DNA of 64,000 nt from Millionella massiliensis (GTDB taxonomy: Bacteria; Bacteroidota; Bacteroidia; Bacteroidales; Rikenellaceae), in assembly GCF_900104655.1 (NCBI RefSeq), contig NZ_FNWD01000002.1, positions 186,001-250,000 on the forward strand, in the 5' to 3' direction. Positions 26,922 through 36,016 of this stretch are shown piece by piece. Position 1 is the first letter of the stretch; each line of letters starts with the position of its first letter. Position numbers and translations under genes: made by a program. A model generated the notes under the pieces. The model was not told the DNA's origin. It saw only the letters and a program-made list of their open reading frames with translations, and did no database searches.

Positions 26922-28367
26922 TTACAAGTCTGTAATGGGCTTGTATTTCGGTACGAGAGTTTTCATGACGGCCCAGGCGATCAGGTAGGCTACGGCACAG
27001 AAGATGAAGGCGATGGCGTAGCCGGCCGGCTTGCCTTCGAAGCCCAGGAAATGGAGGGCGTGTTGATCGCTGTAGGTGAAGAGCATCCCGGCGCCTTTCT
27101 GGATGAAGAAAGAGCCGATACCGCCGGCCATGCCGCCGATCCCGGTGATGGTGGCGATGGCGCGTTTGGGGAACATGTCGCCGATGGTCGAGAAGATGTT
27201 GGCCGACCAGGCCTGGTGGGCCGAGGCGCCCACGGCGATCAGCAGGATGGGCACCCAGTAGCTGATGCCGCCCAGCGGTTGCGCAGCGAGCACCACCAGC
27301 GGGAAGAAGGCGATGATGAGCATGGCCCGCATACGTCCGGCGTAAGGGTTCATGCCGCGATTGATGAAGTAGGTCGGGAACTTGCCGCCGAAGACTGATC
27401 CGATCACCGTGATGGTATAGAGGATGGCGATGGGCAGGGCGATCGACGTGCCGACCATGTTATACTGGGCTTTCAGGTAGGCCGGGGTCCAGAACAGGAA
27501 GAACCACCACACGCCATCGGTCATGAACTTGCCGAAGGCGAAAGCCCACGTCTGGCGGTACTTGAGACATTGCCAGAATGACATCTTCTCTTTCGGTTCG
27601 TTCTGCTGCGGCTTCTGCGCTTCCTGGCTTTCCCGGGCTGCGTCCTGTTCGATGTAGGCCAGCTCGGCGGCATTCATCCGGGTGTTCTCTTCGGGTTTCT
27701 TGTAGATGAAGACCCAGAAGCCGAGCCAGATGAAACCGATCAGACCGACGATGATGAAGGCCATCTCCCAGCCCCACAGCTCGGCCATCACGGGGACGGT
27801 CAGCGGGGCGATGATGGCACCCACGTTGGCGCCGGAGTTGAAGATACCGGTGGCGAAGGCGCGGTCCTTTTTGGGGAAGTATTCGGCGGTGGCTTTGATG
27901 GCGGCGGGGAAGTTACCCGCTTCGCCGATGGCCAGCACGCAGCGGCAGATGATAAAGGCGGTGACGCTGATCATGGCGATCTGTCCGACAATATCGGCGC
28001 CTTGTGCCATGCGCAGGGCTGCGGCGTCCGGCAGACCGGTTATCTGTTCTGTCACGATGCCGCACAGGGCGTGGATGCCGGCACCCAGCGACCATACGGC
28101 GATCGACCAGGCATAACCGCGTTTGGTGCCGACCTTGTCGACGAAGCGGCCGGCGAAGAGCATCGCGATGGCGTAGACCAGCGAAAAGATGGCCGTAATG
28201 GTTCCGTAGTCGTTGTCGGTCCAGTGGAACTCCTCTTCCAGTACGGGCTGGAGCAGCGAGAGCACCTGGCGGTCGAGGTAGTTGACCGTCGTGGCGAAGA
28301 ACAGCATGGAACAGATGATCCAACGGTAGTTGGTCATCTTTCCGGATGGCTTGTTGGGTTGGCTCAT
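26922..28367 (-). CDS. MFS hexuronate transporter (ExuT-like)
   Basis: A 481-residue major facilitator protein of the anion:cation symporter/ExuT group, with twelve hydrophobic helices and the early family motif TVNYLDRQVLSLLQPVLEEEF. The loop motif GRFVDKVGTKRGY between helices 2 and 3 is also seen. It should import hexuronates or unsaturated-uronate products such as KDG or DKI into the cytoplasm. It ends the LacI-headed operon, 45 bp after eda, which ties it to uronate catabolism. Many Bacteroidota copies have the ~50-residue charged central loop seen here. Confidence 0.9.
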   Translation of the reverse strand: MSQPNKPSGKMTNYRWIICSMLFFATTVNYLDRQVLSLLQPVLEEEFHWTDNDYGTITAIFSLVYAIAMLFAGRFVDKVGTKRGYAWSIAVWSLGAGIHALCGIVTEQITGLPDAAALRMAQGADIVGQIAMISVTAFIICRCVLAIGEAGNFPAAIKATAEYFPKKDRAFATGIFNSGANVGAIIAPLTVPVMAELWGWEMAFIIVGLIGFIWLGFWVFIYKKPEENTRMNAAELAYIEQDAARESQEAQKPQQNEPKEKMSFWQCLKYRQTWAFAFGKFMTDGVWWFFLFWTPAYLKAQYNMVGTSIALPIAILYTITVIGSVFGGKFPTYFINRGMNPYAGRMRAMLIIAFFPLVVLAAQPLGGISYWVPILLIAVGASAHQAWSANIFSTIGDMFPKRAIATITGIGGMAGGIGSFFIQKGAGMLFTYSDQHALHFLGFEGKPAGYAIAFIFCAVAYLIAWAVMKTLVPKYKPITDL

Positions 28368-28412
28368 GATGGGGTAGGTTTGGGTTAGCGGTTTAACGGG
28401 CCCGGTGCGTTG

Positions 28413-29084
28413 TCAGGAACGTACCGAGGCGATGATGGCGCGGACGCGGTTGATGGTGTCGGTGATTGCACCCCAGTCGCGGGCTTCGATCAGTTTCTTG
28501 GGGAAGAGGTTGGAACCCATGCCGACGCAGGTGACCCCGGCTTTGAACCACGCACGGAGACTCTCTTCGGTCGGTTCGACGCCTCCGGTCGGCATGATCG
28601 AACTCCAGGGGCATGGCCCTTTGACGGCCTTGACGAACTCCGGGCCACCGACCGACGAGCCGGGGAAGATCTTGACGATTTCGGCGCCGAGTTCTTCGGC
28701 GCGGCCGATCTCGCTCAGCGAACCGCAACCCGGTGCCCACAGGATTTTGCGGCGGTTGCAGACGGGGGCCATCTCTTCGTTGAGCAGCGGCGAAACGACA
28801 AAGGCGGCACCCAGTTGGATGTAGAGTGCAGCGGTCGGCGCGTCGACCACCGATCCGACGCCGAGCATCAGTTCGGGCAGTTCGGTGGCGGCCCAGCGGT
28901 TGAGCGTACCGAAGACTTCGTGGGCGAAGTCGCCGCGGTTGGTGAATTCGAATACGCGGATGCCGGCGGCGTAGGAGGCTTTCAGCACCTCTTTGCACAG
29001 TTCGGTGTCGGCGTGGTAAAAGACGGGTATAACGCCCTGTCGTCTCATTTCGAGTGCGACCTCTATTCTGCTGAAACGTGACAT
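28413..29084 (-). CDS. eda: KDPG (2-keto-3-deoxy-6-phosphogluconate) aldolase
   Basis: Cleaves KDPG to pyruvate and glyceraldehyde 3-phosphate. The 223-residue TIM barrel has the Schiff-base Lys138 in EIVKIFPGS and Glu46 in VFEFTNR as the catalytic acid/base. The FEFTNR and GCGSLSE forms are typical of the Bacteroidota subgroup. It follows kdgK by 57 bp and completes the route from unsaturated uronates to central metabolism. Confidence 0.95.
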   Translation of the reverse strand: MSRFSRIEVALEMRRQGVIPVFYHADTELCKEVLKASYAAGIRVFEFTNRGDFAHEVFGTLNRWAATELPELMLGVGSVVDAPTAALYIQLGAAFVVSPLLNEEMAPVCNRRKILWAPGCGSLSEIGRAEELGAEIVKIFPGSSVGGPEFVKAVKGPCPWSSIMPTGGVEPTEESLRAWFKAGVTCVGMGSNLFPKKLIEARDWGAITDTINRVRAIIASVRS

Positions 29085-29141
29085 GTCGATTTTGCTTGTT
29101 TTTAGATTCCTGTGTGGTGTGAGTTGAACCTTTGAACGAGG

Positions 29142-30182
29142 TTATCGCGATACGCGGCCGGAACCGTCGCCGCCCATTAGTTTTTCGACTTCGTCGATGG
29201 TTACCAGGTTGAAGTCGCCCTTGATGGTGTGTTTCAGGCACGAGGCGGCCACGGCGAATTCGATGGTCTTCTGGTAGTTGGTGCCGTAGGTCAGCAGCCC
29301 GTAGATCAGGCCGCCGCCGAACGAGTCACCGCCGCCCACGCGGTCCACGATGTGGGTGATGTCGTAGCGGCGCGAGGCGTAGAGTGTGCCGTCGGTGTAG
29401 AGCACGGCACCCCAGGTGTTGTGGTTGGCGTTGATCGAGCCGCGCAGGGTGATCGCCACGCGCGTGGCACGCGGGAAACGGGCCTGGAGCTGGCTGGCGA
29501 CGCTCTCGAAACGGGCGGCGTCGACCTGCCCGCCGGTCGCCGTTACGTCGAAGCCTTCGGGCTTGATGCCGAACACCTTTTCGGCGTCCTCTTCATTGGC
29601 AATAATCACGTCGCAGCATTTGACCAGCGCGGGCATCACTTCGGTGCAGCTTTTGCCGTATTTCCAGAGGTTCTTGCGGTAGTTCAGGTCGCAGGATACG
29701 GTCACTCCCAGCCGGTTGGCGGCACGTGCGGCCTCCAGACAGGTGTCGGCGGCCGATTGCGAAAGGGCGGGGGTAATGCCGGTGAAGTGGAACCAGTCGG
29801 CGCCGGCAAAGACCCGTTCCCAGTCGATCATACCGGGTTGTACGGTCGAGATGGAGGAGTGGGCACGGTCGTAAACCACTTTGCTCGGACGGCTGACAGC
29901 TCCGGTCTCGAGGTAGTAGATGCCGAGGCGTTCGCCGCCCCAGATGATGTCGTCCGTACCGACACCGTGTTTGCGCAACTCGTCGCGGCAGGCTTTGGCG
30001 ATGTCGTTCTCGGGCAGGCGGGTCACGAAGCTGGTCTGCATGCCGTAGTTGGCTAGCGATACGGCTACGTTGGCTTCGCCGCCGCCGAAGGTGGCTTCAT
30101 AGCTGGTGGCTTGCGAAAAACGCAGGTATTCGGGGGTGGCCAGACGTAACATGATCTCGCCGAAGGTGACTATCTTTTTCAT
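29142..30182 (-). CDS. kdgK: 2-keto-3-deoxygluconate kinase (PfkB family)
   Basis: Phosphorylates KDG to KDPG. The 346-residue ribokinase-fold protein has the N-terminal substrate GGGEANVA motif (33-40) and the C-terminal anion-hole/base motif GGGDSFGGG (283-291) with Asp286. Its neighbours eda, kduD and kduI fix the substrate much better than sequence alone. A 326-bp gap separates it from the DUF4861 gene upstream, and this gap holds a hairpin but no gene. Confidence 0.93.
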   Translation of the reverse strand: MKKIVTFGEIMLRLATPEYLRFSQATSYEATFGGGEANVAVSLANYGMQTSFVTRLPENDIAKACRDELRKHGVGTDDIIWGGERLGIYYLETGAVSRPSKVVYDRAHSSISTVQPGMIDWERVFAGADWFHFTGITPALSQSAADTCLEAARAANRLGVTVSCDLNYRKNLWKYGKSCTEVMPALVKCCDVIIANEEDAEKVFGIKPEGFDVTATGGQVDAARFESVASQLQARFPRATRVAITLRGSINANHNTWGAVLYTDGTLYASRRYDITHIVDRVGGGDSFGGGLIYGLLTYGTNYQKTIEFAVAASCLKHTIKGDFNLVTIDEVEKLMGGDGSGRVSR

Positions 30183-30296
30183 TTTTACAGAGTTCTTGAT
30201 TGGGGATGCGGTGGCTTAAATCTCCGCTGACCTGTGGTTCGGAGTTTGTTGAAAATGGCGGTCTCTTCCGTAGGTCAGTCGGTTGGCGCCATAAAT

Positions 30297-30329
30297 CCGG
30301 CGGATGCCTCGTGAGGGGCGATCCGCCGG
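30297..30329 (-). other. hairpin in the 326-bp gap between the DUF4861 gene and kdgK
   Basis: CCGGCGGAT (30297-30305) pairs with ATCCGCCGG (30321-30329), with further pairing possible inside the loop. The minus-strand tail is ATTTATGG, so termination would be weak. It may attenuate read-through into kdgK-eda-exuT or act as a processing site. The rest of 30183-30508 shows no gene. Confidence 0.5.
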
Positions 30330-30508
30330 TGGCAGGTTGGTGGGTTTGGTTTTGTAGTGTAAGGTTTGTTGGTTCTGTGAGGAAAACGTCCCGGAGCGGT
30401 TGTTGAAACCGTGATGGACGTGTGGGGGGAAAGTGCCTGTCCGGATGGTGCGAAACGGTACGGAGCGCCCCTGTGTGGAGGGCTGTTGTTCCGCCTCCTC
30501 CCGCCGGA

Positions 30509-31633
30509 CTATTTGACCGTTACGGTCAGCGGATTGTCGAACTTGAGGCTCTGATCCCAGATGAGTTGTTTCATCACGTCGGGAGTGGGGATGTCGCTCT
30601 TGCTCCAGCCGGCACCCATCTGGTAGATGAAAGGTTTGCCTTCGGGGATGGTGGTGCTGGCCAGCAGGTGGCCCAGGCGCGTTTCTACTTTGATCTCGCA
30701 CGGGAAGACCAGACCGATGGTGGTGTGGCCGTTGTCGGGCTTGTTGTCGGTGTTGAGCGGCTCCCAGTAGCCGACCCGTTTGATGGGCTTGTTCAGAATG
30801 TCGAGCACTTTGCCGCCGGCACCGCGGGTGACGATACCTGCTGCGACCTTCAGTTGGTCGAAATCACCGGTGTATTCCTCGGTGATGTTGTTGAAGTGGG
30901 TGTTGGCATCGAGTGAGATGGTTCGGCGTTCGGTGACCTCCACGCTGTCCACGAGGAAGGGGGCGTAGTCGAGCTGGAAGGCGATGCGGATCGGACCGTT
31001 GTCGAGCACTTTGTAACGGATGTAGTTGTTGCCGAGCCAGAGCGAGTCCTTTTCGTAGGGGGCCATGGCTCCGGCACCCAGCGTGCGGCCCACTTTGTAG
31101 CAGTCGAGCCCTTCGCCTTGGTCGCTGTGGTAGTTGTAGCCGGGCTTGAACCATTTGTCGATAATCAGGCTGTCGGTACGTTTGAGCCAGATGTCGATCC
31201 CGTTGCTGATTTCGCCGGTGGCTTCCAGTGCGGGGCCGTACATGCGGTGGGCGATCAGGTTGTTTTCCCACGCAAAGTCGTCCATGCGTTCCGGTACGTA
31301 GCGGCCGAATGCCTGTGCGGGATAGGCTTCACGCTGGCCGGTTTCGAGGGTGTAGGTGGCTGAACTGTTGCCGGCAACGGTGGCCTGGAAAATCAGGGCT
31401 TGCGGCTCGGTACCACCGTTGTAAAGCACCTGCGAGGGCTGTTGGCTGCCGTCCGGAGCGATGACGACGATGTTTTCGGGGGTGGCGTCCGAAACCTTGG
31501 CTTGCACCTCCTGCCAACTGATTTCGACTGTTTCGTTCGTGCGGTCGAGCTTCAGCGGGTTGGTGACTTTGACTTTGGCTCCGCCGCAGGCCATCAGCAG
31601 AGCGGTGGCGGCGAGCAGAAATATCTTTTTCAT
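30509..31633 (-). CDS. DUF4861 lipoprotein
   Basis: A 374-residue protein with a lipoprotein signal (LLMACGG, Cys16) followed by a beta-rich domain that fits DUF4861, a family found in uronic-acid polysaccharide loci of Bacteroidota. Conserved-looking blocks include HRMYGPALEA, GEGLDCYKVGRTLGAG and VGYWEPLNTDNKPDNGHTTI. No catalytic function is established to my knowledge. Its position between kduD and kdgK, and its export, suggest a periplasmic step on unsaturated uronate sugars, perhaps an epimerase or lyase-like role. This last point is conjecture. Confidence 0.82.
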   Translation of the reverse strand: MKKIFLLAATALLMACGGAKVKVTNPLKLDRTNETVEISWQEVQAKVSDATPENIVVIAPDGSQQPSQVLYNGGTEPQALIFQATVAGNSSATYTLETGQREAYPAQAFGRYVPERMDDFAWENNLIAHRMYGPALEATGEISNGIDIWLKRTDSLIIDKWFKPGYNYHSDQGEGLDCYKVGRTLGAGAMAPYEKDSLWLGNNYIRYKVLDNGPIRIAFQLDYAPFLVDSVEVTERRTISLDANTHFNNITEEYTGDFDQLKVAAGIVTRGAGGKVLDILNKPIKRVGYWEPLNTDNKPDNGHTTIGLVFPCEIKVETRLGHLLASTTIPEGKPFIYQMGAGWSKSDIPTPDVMKQLIWDQSLKFDNPLTVTVK

Positions 31634-31662
31634 GTCGGAACTTTTTTGAGTGGGGGAGAGGT

Positions 31663-32457
31663 TTAATCTTCGTTCATCGCTTTGCCGAGTGAGGCGAGGA
31701 TGCCGCCGTCGACATAGACGATGTGTCCGTTCACGAAATCCGATGCGCGCGAGGCGAGGAAGACGGCCGTACCGGCCAGGTCTTCGGGGTTACCCCAGCG
31801 GGCAGCGGGGGTGCGCTTGAGGATAAATTCGTTGAAGGGGTGGCCGTTTACGCGGATCGGCGCGGTCTGCGAGGTGGCGAAGTAGCCGGGACCGATGCCG
31901 TTCACCTGGATGTTGTAACGGGCCCATTCGGTGGCGAGGTTGCGGGTCAGCATCTTCAGCCCGCCTTTGGCGGCGGCATAGGCGCTGACGGTGTCGCGAC
32001 CCACTTCGCTCATCATCGAGCACATGTTGATGATCTTGCCGCCGCCGTGCTCGATCATGCCGGCAGCTACGGCTTTCGACAGGAGGAAGGGAGCGGTCAG
32101 GTCGGTGGTGATCACGGTGTTCCACTCGGCGAGGCTCATCTCGGTGGCGGGGATGCGTTTGATGATGCCGGCGTTGTTGACCAGAATGTCGATCGGGCCG
32201 ACTTCAGCGGTGATCCGGGCAATGTATTCGGTTACCTGGGCTTCGTCGGTGACGTCGAACAGGTAGCCGTGGGCTGTGATGCCGTTGGCGGCGTACTCTT
32301 TAAGGGCGTTCTCCATTTTGGCGGGGGAGTGGCCGTTGACCACCAGCGTTGCGCCGGCCTGAGCCAGTGCGGTGGCGACGGCCATGCCCAGTCCGTGGGT
32401 GCCGCCCGTGACGAGGGCAACTTTGCCCGTGAGGTCGAAGAGTTCGAGCGATTTCAT
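31663..32457 (-). CDS. kduD: 2-deoxy-D-gluconate 3-dehydrogenase / DKII reductase
   Basis: KduD reduces 2,5-diketo-3-deoxygluconate to KDG with NADH. The 264-residue SDR shows the nucleotide motif TGGTHGLG (17-24), NNAG (94-97) and the Tyr160-x3-Lys164 pair in SAYAAAKGG. It lies 46 bp after kduI and 29 bp before the DUF4861 gene. Sequence alone could also fit gluconate 5-dehydrogenase; the kduI neighbour decides. Confidence 0.93.
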   Translation of the reverse strand: MKSLELFDLTGKVALVTGGTHGLGMAVATALAQAGATLVVNGHSPAKMENALKEYAANGITAHGYLFDVTDEAQVTEYIARITAEVGPIDILVNNAGIIKRIPATEMSLAEWNTVITTDLTAPFLLSKAVAAGMIEHGGGKIINMCSMMSEVGRDTVSAYAAAKGGLKMLTRNLATEWARYNIQVNGIGPGYFATSQTAPIRVNGHPFNEFILKRTPAARWGNPEDLAGTAVFLASRASDFVNGHIVYVDGGILASLGKAMNED

Positions 32458-32503
32458 GATTTGACTCTATTTCGGAAATCTTTGTTTTGTACGGAGTGAA
32501 GGG

Positions 32504-33349
32504 TTATTTGAGGTCGGTGGTGGCGCAGCCGTCCATGTCGTCGTAGTTCATGTTCTCGCCGGCCATGCCCCAGATGAAGGTGTAGTTGTGGGTGGCGCAG
32601 GCGGAGTGGATCGACCACTGGGGCGAGATGACGGCCTGTTCGTTATGCATCCAGATGTGACGGGTCTCCTGAGGTTGGCCCATGAAGTGACACACGGCCT
32701 GGTCTTCGGGCAGTTCGAAGTAGAAGTAGGCCTCCATGCGACGGTCGTGGGTGTGGGCGGGCATCGTGTTCCATACGCTGCCGGGCTTGAGCTCGGTCAT
32801 GCCCATCTGAAGCTGACAGGTGGGGAGTACCTGATTGACGATCAGTTTGTTGATTACACGATGGTTGCTACCCTCGAGCGATCCGAGTTCAACGACGACG
32901 GCTTCGGCTTTGGTGATCTTGCGGTCGGGATATTCGGCATGGGCCGGAGCCGAGTTGAAGTAGAAGTGGGCCGGGGTGGCAGCATCGTCGCTGGCGAAGG
33001 TGATGTCGCGTTCGCTCTTGCCGAGGTAGAGGGCCTCCTTGTAGCCGAGGTGGTACTCCTGGTCGCCGGCTTTGACGGTACCGGCGCCGCCGACGTTGAT
33101 GATGCCCAGTTCGCGACGATGCAGAAAACGGTCGGCACGCAGCGGAGCGATGGCGTCGAGGGTCAGGGCACGGTCGGTGGGCACGGCGCCGCCGACGATC
33201 AGACGGTCGTAGGCCGAGTAGACGAGGTTGATCTCGCCGTCGGTCATGATGTTCGGGAAGAGATATTCTGCGCGGAGTCGTTCGGTGTCGTAGCTTTTGG
33301 CATCGGCCGGGTGCGATGCGTAACGGGTCGTGTATTTTACGTCTGACAT
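32504..33349 (-). CDS. kduI: 5-dehydro-4-deoxy-D-glucuronate isomerase
   Basis: KduI isomerises DKI, the open form of the unsaturated uronate, to 2,5-diketo-3-deoxygluconate. The 281-residue cupin has the zinc ligands His199, His201, Glu206 (in MPAHTHDRRME) and His248 (in SIHSA), one residue offset from the E. coli numbering. It starts 2 bp after the lacI-type gene, so both are co-transcribed from the promoter at 34411-34441. Confidence 0.97.
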   Translation of the reverse strand: MSDVKYTTRYASHPADAKSYDTERLRAEYLFPNIMTDGEINLVYSAYDRLIVGGAVPTDRALTLDAIAPLRADRFLHRRELGIINVGGAGTVKAGDQEYHLGYKEALYLGKSERDITFASDDAATPAHFYFNSAPAHAEYPDRKITKAEAVVVELGSLEGSNHRVINKLIVNQVLPTCQLQMGMTELKPGSVWNTMPAHTHDRRMEAYFYFELPEDQAVCHFMGQPQETRHIWMHNEQAVISPQWSIHSACATHNYTFIWGMAGENMNYDDMDGCATTDLK

Positions 33350-33351
33350 GT

Positions 33352-34368
33352 TTATTTTGAGTTTTTTAGCGATGATTTGCGGATGATGAGTTCGGGAGCG
33401 ATGACTACGCCGACCTGAGGTTCTCCGCTGAGGCGGTCGAACATCATCTGGCCGGCCATGTATCCCATCTTGTAGCTGAACTGATCGACCGAACTGAGCG
33501 GGGTGGAGAGAAGCTGACAGAAGGGTTCGTTGGCAAACCCGACGATGGCGATCTCTTCCGGAATGCGGATGCCGGCCTTCTGAAATTCGAGCATGGCACC
33601 CAGTGCGGAGAAGTCGCCGGCAAAAAAGACGGCGTCGGGTAGGGTGCCGCTCTCGATGACGGTGCGGGCGAAGCGTCGTCCCTCCTCTTCGGTGGTGCTG
33701 GTGGATTCGAAGATGTAGTTTTCGTCGAGGGTGATCCCTGCGTTTTGCATCGTGTCGCGGTAGCCTTTCAGGCGGTTGCTCCAGATGTTGACGTGCTGGG
33801 GACCGGCACAGTGGTAGATGCGCGTACAGCCCTGACGAAGCAGGTGTTTGACGGCCATGGCGGCTCCCTGGTAGTCGTCGACGATGACGGTTCCGGCATC
33901 GACTCCGGGGGCTGTTCGGTCGAACAGAACCACGGGAACGCCAGCCTCGGAGAGGTAGTTGTAGTAGCTGTGGTCGGTGGTGTCGGCTGCCACGGAGGCG
34001 ATCACGCCGTCGACTTTGCCGGCCAGCGAGTGTACGATGCGCTCTTCGCGTTCGGCCGAGTCCTTCGATTGGCAGATCAGGACGTCGTATCCTTTTTTAT
34101 AGGCTTTGTCTTCGATTCCTTCGATGGCCGACGAGAAGAAACTGCGGTTGATGCCCGGGACGATGACGCCGATGGTGTTTCGTCGTCCGGTTTTGAGGTT
34201 GACGGCCACGGAACTGGGCGTGTAGTGCAACTCGGCCGCCACTTCGCGGATACGCTCCTTGAGGGCAGCGCTGATCGACGGGTGGTCGCTCAGTGCTCGC
34301 GATACGCTGGAGACCGAAACGCCCAGGCGTTCGGCAATATCATATATAGAGGTGCGCTTTTTAGCCAT
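33352..34368 (-). CDS. LacI-family transcriptional repressor of the uronate/GAG-like locus
   Basis: A 338-residue LacI/GalR regulator: an N-terminal helix-turn-helix (TSIYDIAERLGVSVSSVSRALSDHPSIS, residues about 5-32), a hinge (YTPSSVAVNLKTGR) and a periplasmic-binding-protein-like sensor domain starting NTIGVIVPGINRSFF. I start it at 34368 (MAKKRTS). It is the first gene of the kdu operon and divergent from the GH88-lyase operon. Three TGCAATCGnTTGnGnA-like operators lie in the intergenic region, so it very likely represses both operons and itself. The inducer may be DKI, DKII or KDG. Confidence 0.93.
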   Translation of the reverse strand: MAKKRTSIYDIAERLGVSVSSVSRALSDHPSISAALKERIREVAAELHYTPSSVAVNLKTGRRNTIGVIVPGINRSFFSSAIEGIEDKAYKKGYDVLICQSKDSAEREERIVHSLAGKVDGVIASVAADTTDHSYYNYLSEAGVPVVLFDRTAPGVDAGTVIVDDYQGAAMAVKHLLRQGCTRIYHCAGPQHVNIWSNRLKGYRDTMQNAGITLDENYIFESTSTTEEEGRRFARTVIESGTLPDAVFFAGDFSALGAMLEFQKAGIRIPEEIAIVGFANEPFCQLLSTPLSSVDQFSYKMGYMAGQMMFDRLSGEPQVGVVIAPELIIRKSSLKNSK

Positions 34369-34396
34369 AATCTTTTCGGAAGAAAGAACGGTTTTA

Positions 34397-34412
34397 TGCA
34401 ATCGTTTGTGCA
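34397..34412 (-). promoter_or_regulatory. LacI-type operator O1 (repressor gene side)
   Basis: TGCAATCGTTTGTGCA is a near-palindrome with the central CG typical of LacI/GalR sites. It begins at the -7 box (34411-34418) and covers the predicted start of the lacI-kduI transcript. Confidence 0.8.
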
Positions 34413-34441
34413 AATGTACGGATTTATCCGGTTGATGCAAA
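34411..34441 (-). promoter_or_regulatory. promoter of the lacI-kdu operon
   Basis: Minus-strand TACATTTG (34411-34418) and TTTG (34438-34441) with a 19-bp spacer. A half operator (GGTTGATGCAA) overlaps the -33 region. Confidence 0.8.
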
Positions 34442-34535
34442 TCTTTTTTTGAGAAACTTATTTTTTATGAATCGTTAATTGTTTATAAATCAATGGTTTT
34501 GAATTTTAGATGCAAGAAAAGAGTGATTTTTATTT

Positions 34536-34566
34536 TTTGGAGAATCGGATATAATTTCTACATTTG
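34536..34566 (+). promoter_or_regulatory. promoter of the GH88-lyase-GH89-DUF2264 operon
   Basis: TTTG (34536-34539), a 19-bp spacer and TACATTTG (34559-34566). The -7 box is the same octamer as in the divergent promoter and is immediately followed by an operator. Confidence 0.85.
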
Positions 34567-34582
34567 TGCAATCGGTTGCGTA
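34567..34582 (+). promoter_or_regulatory. LacI-type operator O2 (enzyme operon side)
   Basis: TGCAATCGGTTGCGTA sits directly downstream of the -7 box and covers the predicted transcription start (about 34573). It shares TGCAATCG with O1. Confidence 0.85.
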
Positions 34583-34590
34583 AATGATTG

Positions 34591-34606
34591 ACAATCGGTT
34601 AGCAAA
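34591..34606 (+). promoter_or_regulatory. LacI-type operator O3
   Basis: ACAATCGGTTAGCAAA repeats the CAATCGGTT core 24 bp downstream of O2, just over two helical turns, so repressors at O2 and O3 could bind the same face. Confidence 0.65.
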
Positions 34607-34656
34607 AGTTGATAATAAAAATTTTTAAAAATAAACCCAAACAACACGCTCTCGGC

Positions 34657-35862
34657 ATGAAAATCAAAATGATGGCGGCTTGCTCGCTGGCGCTGGCCTC
34701 GCTTCTCGGGATCCTGCCCGCTCAGGCAAAAGGTAAAAAGGTGTCGCCGGTGATTACCGACAATGTGGAATTCGCGGCAAAACAGGTGCAACTGATGGTG
34801 GACACGATGGATACGTTCGATAAGATCCCGAGCCCGCGCACGACCAATAAAAACGGTAAACTGGCCTTTACGACGCTCGACGACTGGACTAGTGGCTTTT
34901 TTCCGGGAACGCTCTGGTATCTCTATGAGTTGACCGGCGACAGCAAATGGCTCAAACCGGCGGTTCATTATACCGAAGGCATGGAGCGGATTAAATATTA
35001 TCGTGGTAATCACGACATTGGTTTTATGATTTTCTGCTCGTTCGGCAACGGTCTGCGTCTGACTGACAAGCAGTCCTATAAGGATGTGATTGTGACGGCT
35101 GCCAAGACCCTCTGCGAACGTTATCGTCCCGGCGCCGGGGTGATTCAGTCGTGGCCTCAGTGGCGCGGTTGGGACTGCCCGGTGATTATCGACAACATGA
35201 TGAACCTCGAGTTGCTGTTCGAAGCCACCCAGATGAGCGGTGACTCGTCGTTCTGGAAAATCGCCGTTTCGCACGCCGACCAGACCATGAAAAATCACTA
35301 TCGTCCCGATATGAGTTGCTACCATGTGGTGGATTACGATGCCAAAACCGGTGCCATCCGCAGTCGGGTGACCCATCAGGGCTATGCTGACGAGTCGGCC
35401 TGGGCACGTGGTCAGGCGTGGGGACTCTATGGCTACACGATGTGTTACCGTTATACACATGATCCGAAGTATCTGAAACAGGCTGAGGCAATTGCTAAAT
35501 TTATCTTCACGAACGAAACACTTCCGGAAGATCTGGTTCCCTATTGGGATTACGACGTGCCCAATATTGAGCAGGAGCCGCGCGACGCTTCGGCGGCAGC
35601 CATTACGGCGTCGGCTCTCTATGAGCTTTCGACCTATGCCGGCAAGAAGCAGGGTAAGGAGTACAAAAAACTGGCTGATCGCATTGTCGAAACACTCGGA
35701 TCGCCGGCCTATCGGGCCAAACTGGGCGAGAATGGGTACTTTATTCTGATGCACTCGACGGGCAATAAACCCGGACCGAGCGAAGTCGATGTGCCGCTGG
35801 TCTATGCCGACTACTACTTCCTCGAGGCACTCAAACGCAAACGCGATCTGGAAAGTAAATAA
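34657..35862 (+). CDS. GH88 unsaturated glucuronyl/rhamnogalacturonyl hydrolase
   Basis: GH88 enzymes release the 4,5-unsaturated uronic acid left at the non-reducing end by polysaccharide lyases. The 401-residue protein has a signal peptide (about 1-25, ending PAQAKG) and then the (alpha/alpha)6 barrel. The two catalytic Asp positions are matched by Asp120 in NHDIGF and Asp179 in IIDNMMN; DDWTSGFFPG (75-84) is also diagnostic. The start at 34657 gives the signal peptide and follows operator O3. Released unsaturated uronate turns spontaneously into DKI, the substrate of KduI encoded divergently. Confidence 0.93.
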   Translation: MKIKMMAACSLALASLLGILPAQAKGKKVSPVITDNVEFAAKQVQLMVDTMDTFDKIPSPRTTNKNGKLAFTTLDDWTSGFFPGTLWYLYELTGDSKWLKPAVHYTEGMERIKYYRGNHDIGFMIFCSFGNGLRLTDKQSYKDVIVTAAKTLCERYRPGAGVIQSWPQWRGWDCPVIIDNMMNLELLFEATQMSGDSSFWKIAVSHADQTMKNHYRPDMSCYHVVDYDAKTGAIRSRVTHQGYADESAWARGQAWGLYGYTMCYRYTHDPKYLKQAEAIAKFIFTNETLPEDLVPYWDYDVPNIEQEPRDASAAAITASALYELSTYAGKKQGKEYKKLADRIVETLGSPAYRAKLGENGYFILMHSTGNKPGPSEVDVPLVYADYYFLEALKRKRDLESK

Positions 35863-36016
35863 ACCTTCGGACGGCATTGTCGTGCGGCAGTCTCCCGCAT
35901 TCCAAGTCGGTAGGGGATAGAAACGTATGGGGTGTGGAGCCTGTCGCCGACAATGCTATTCCGATGGTTTTTCTGATACGAAAAACACTTCCCCACTGTA
36001 AATACTCGATTTCGTT

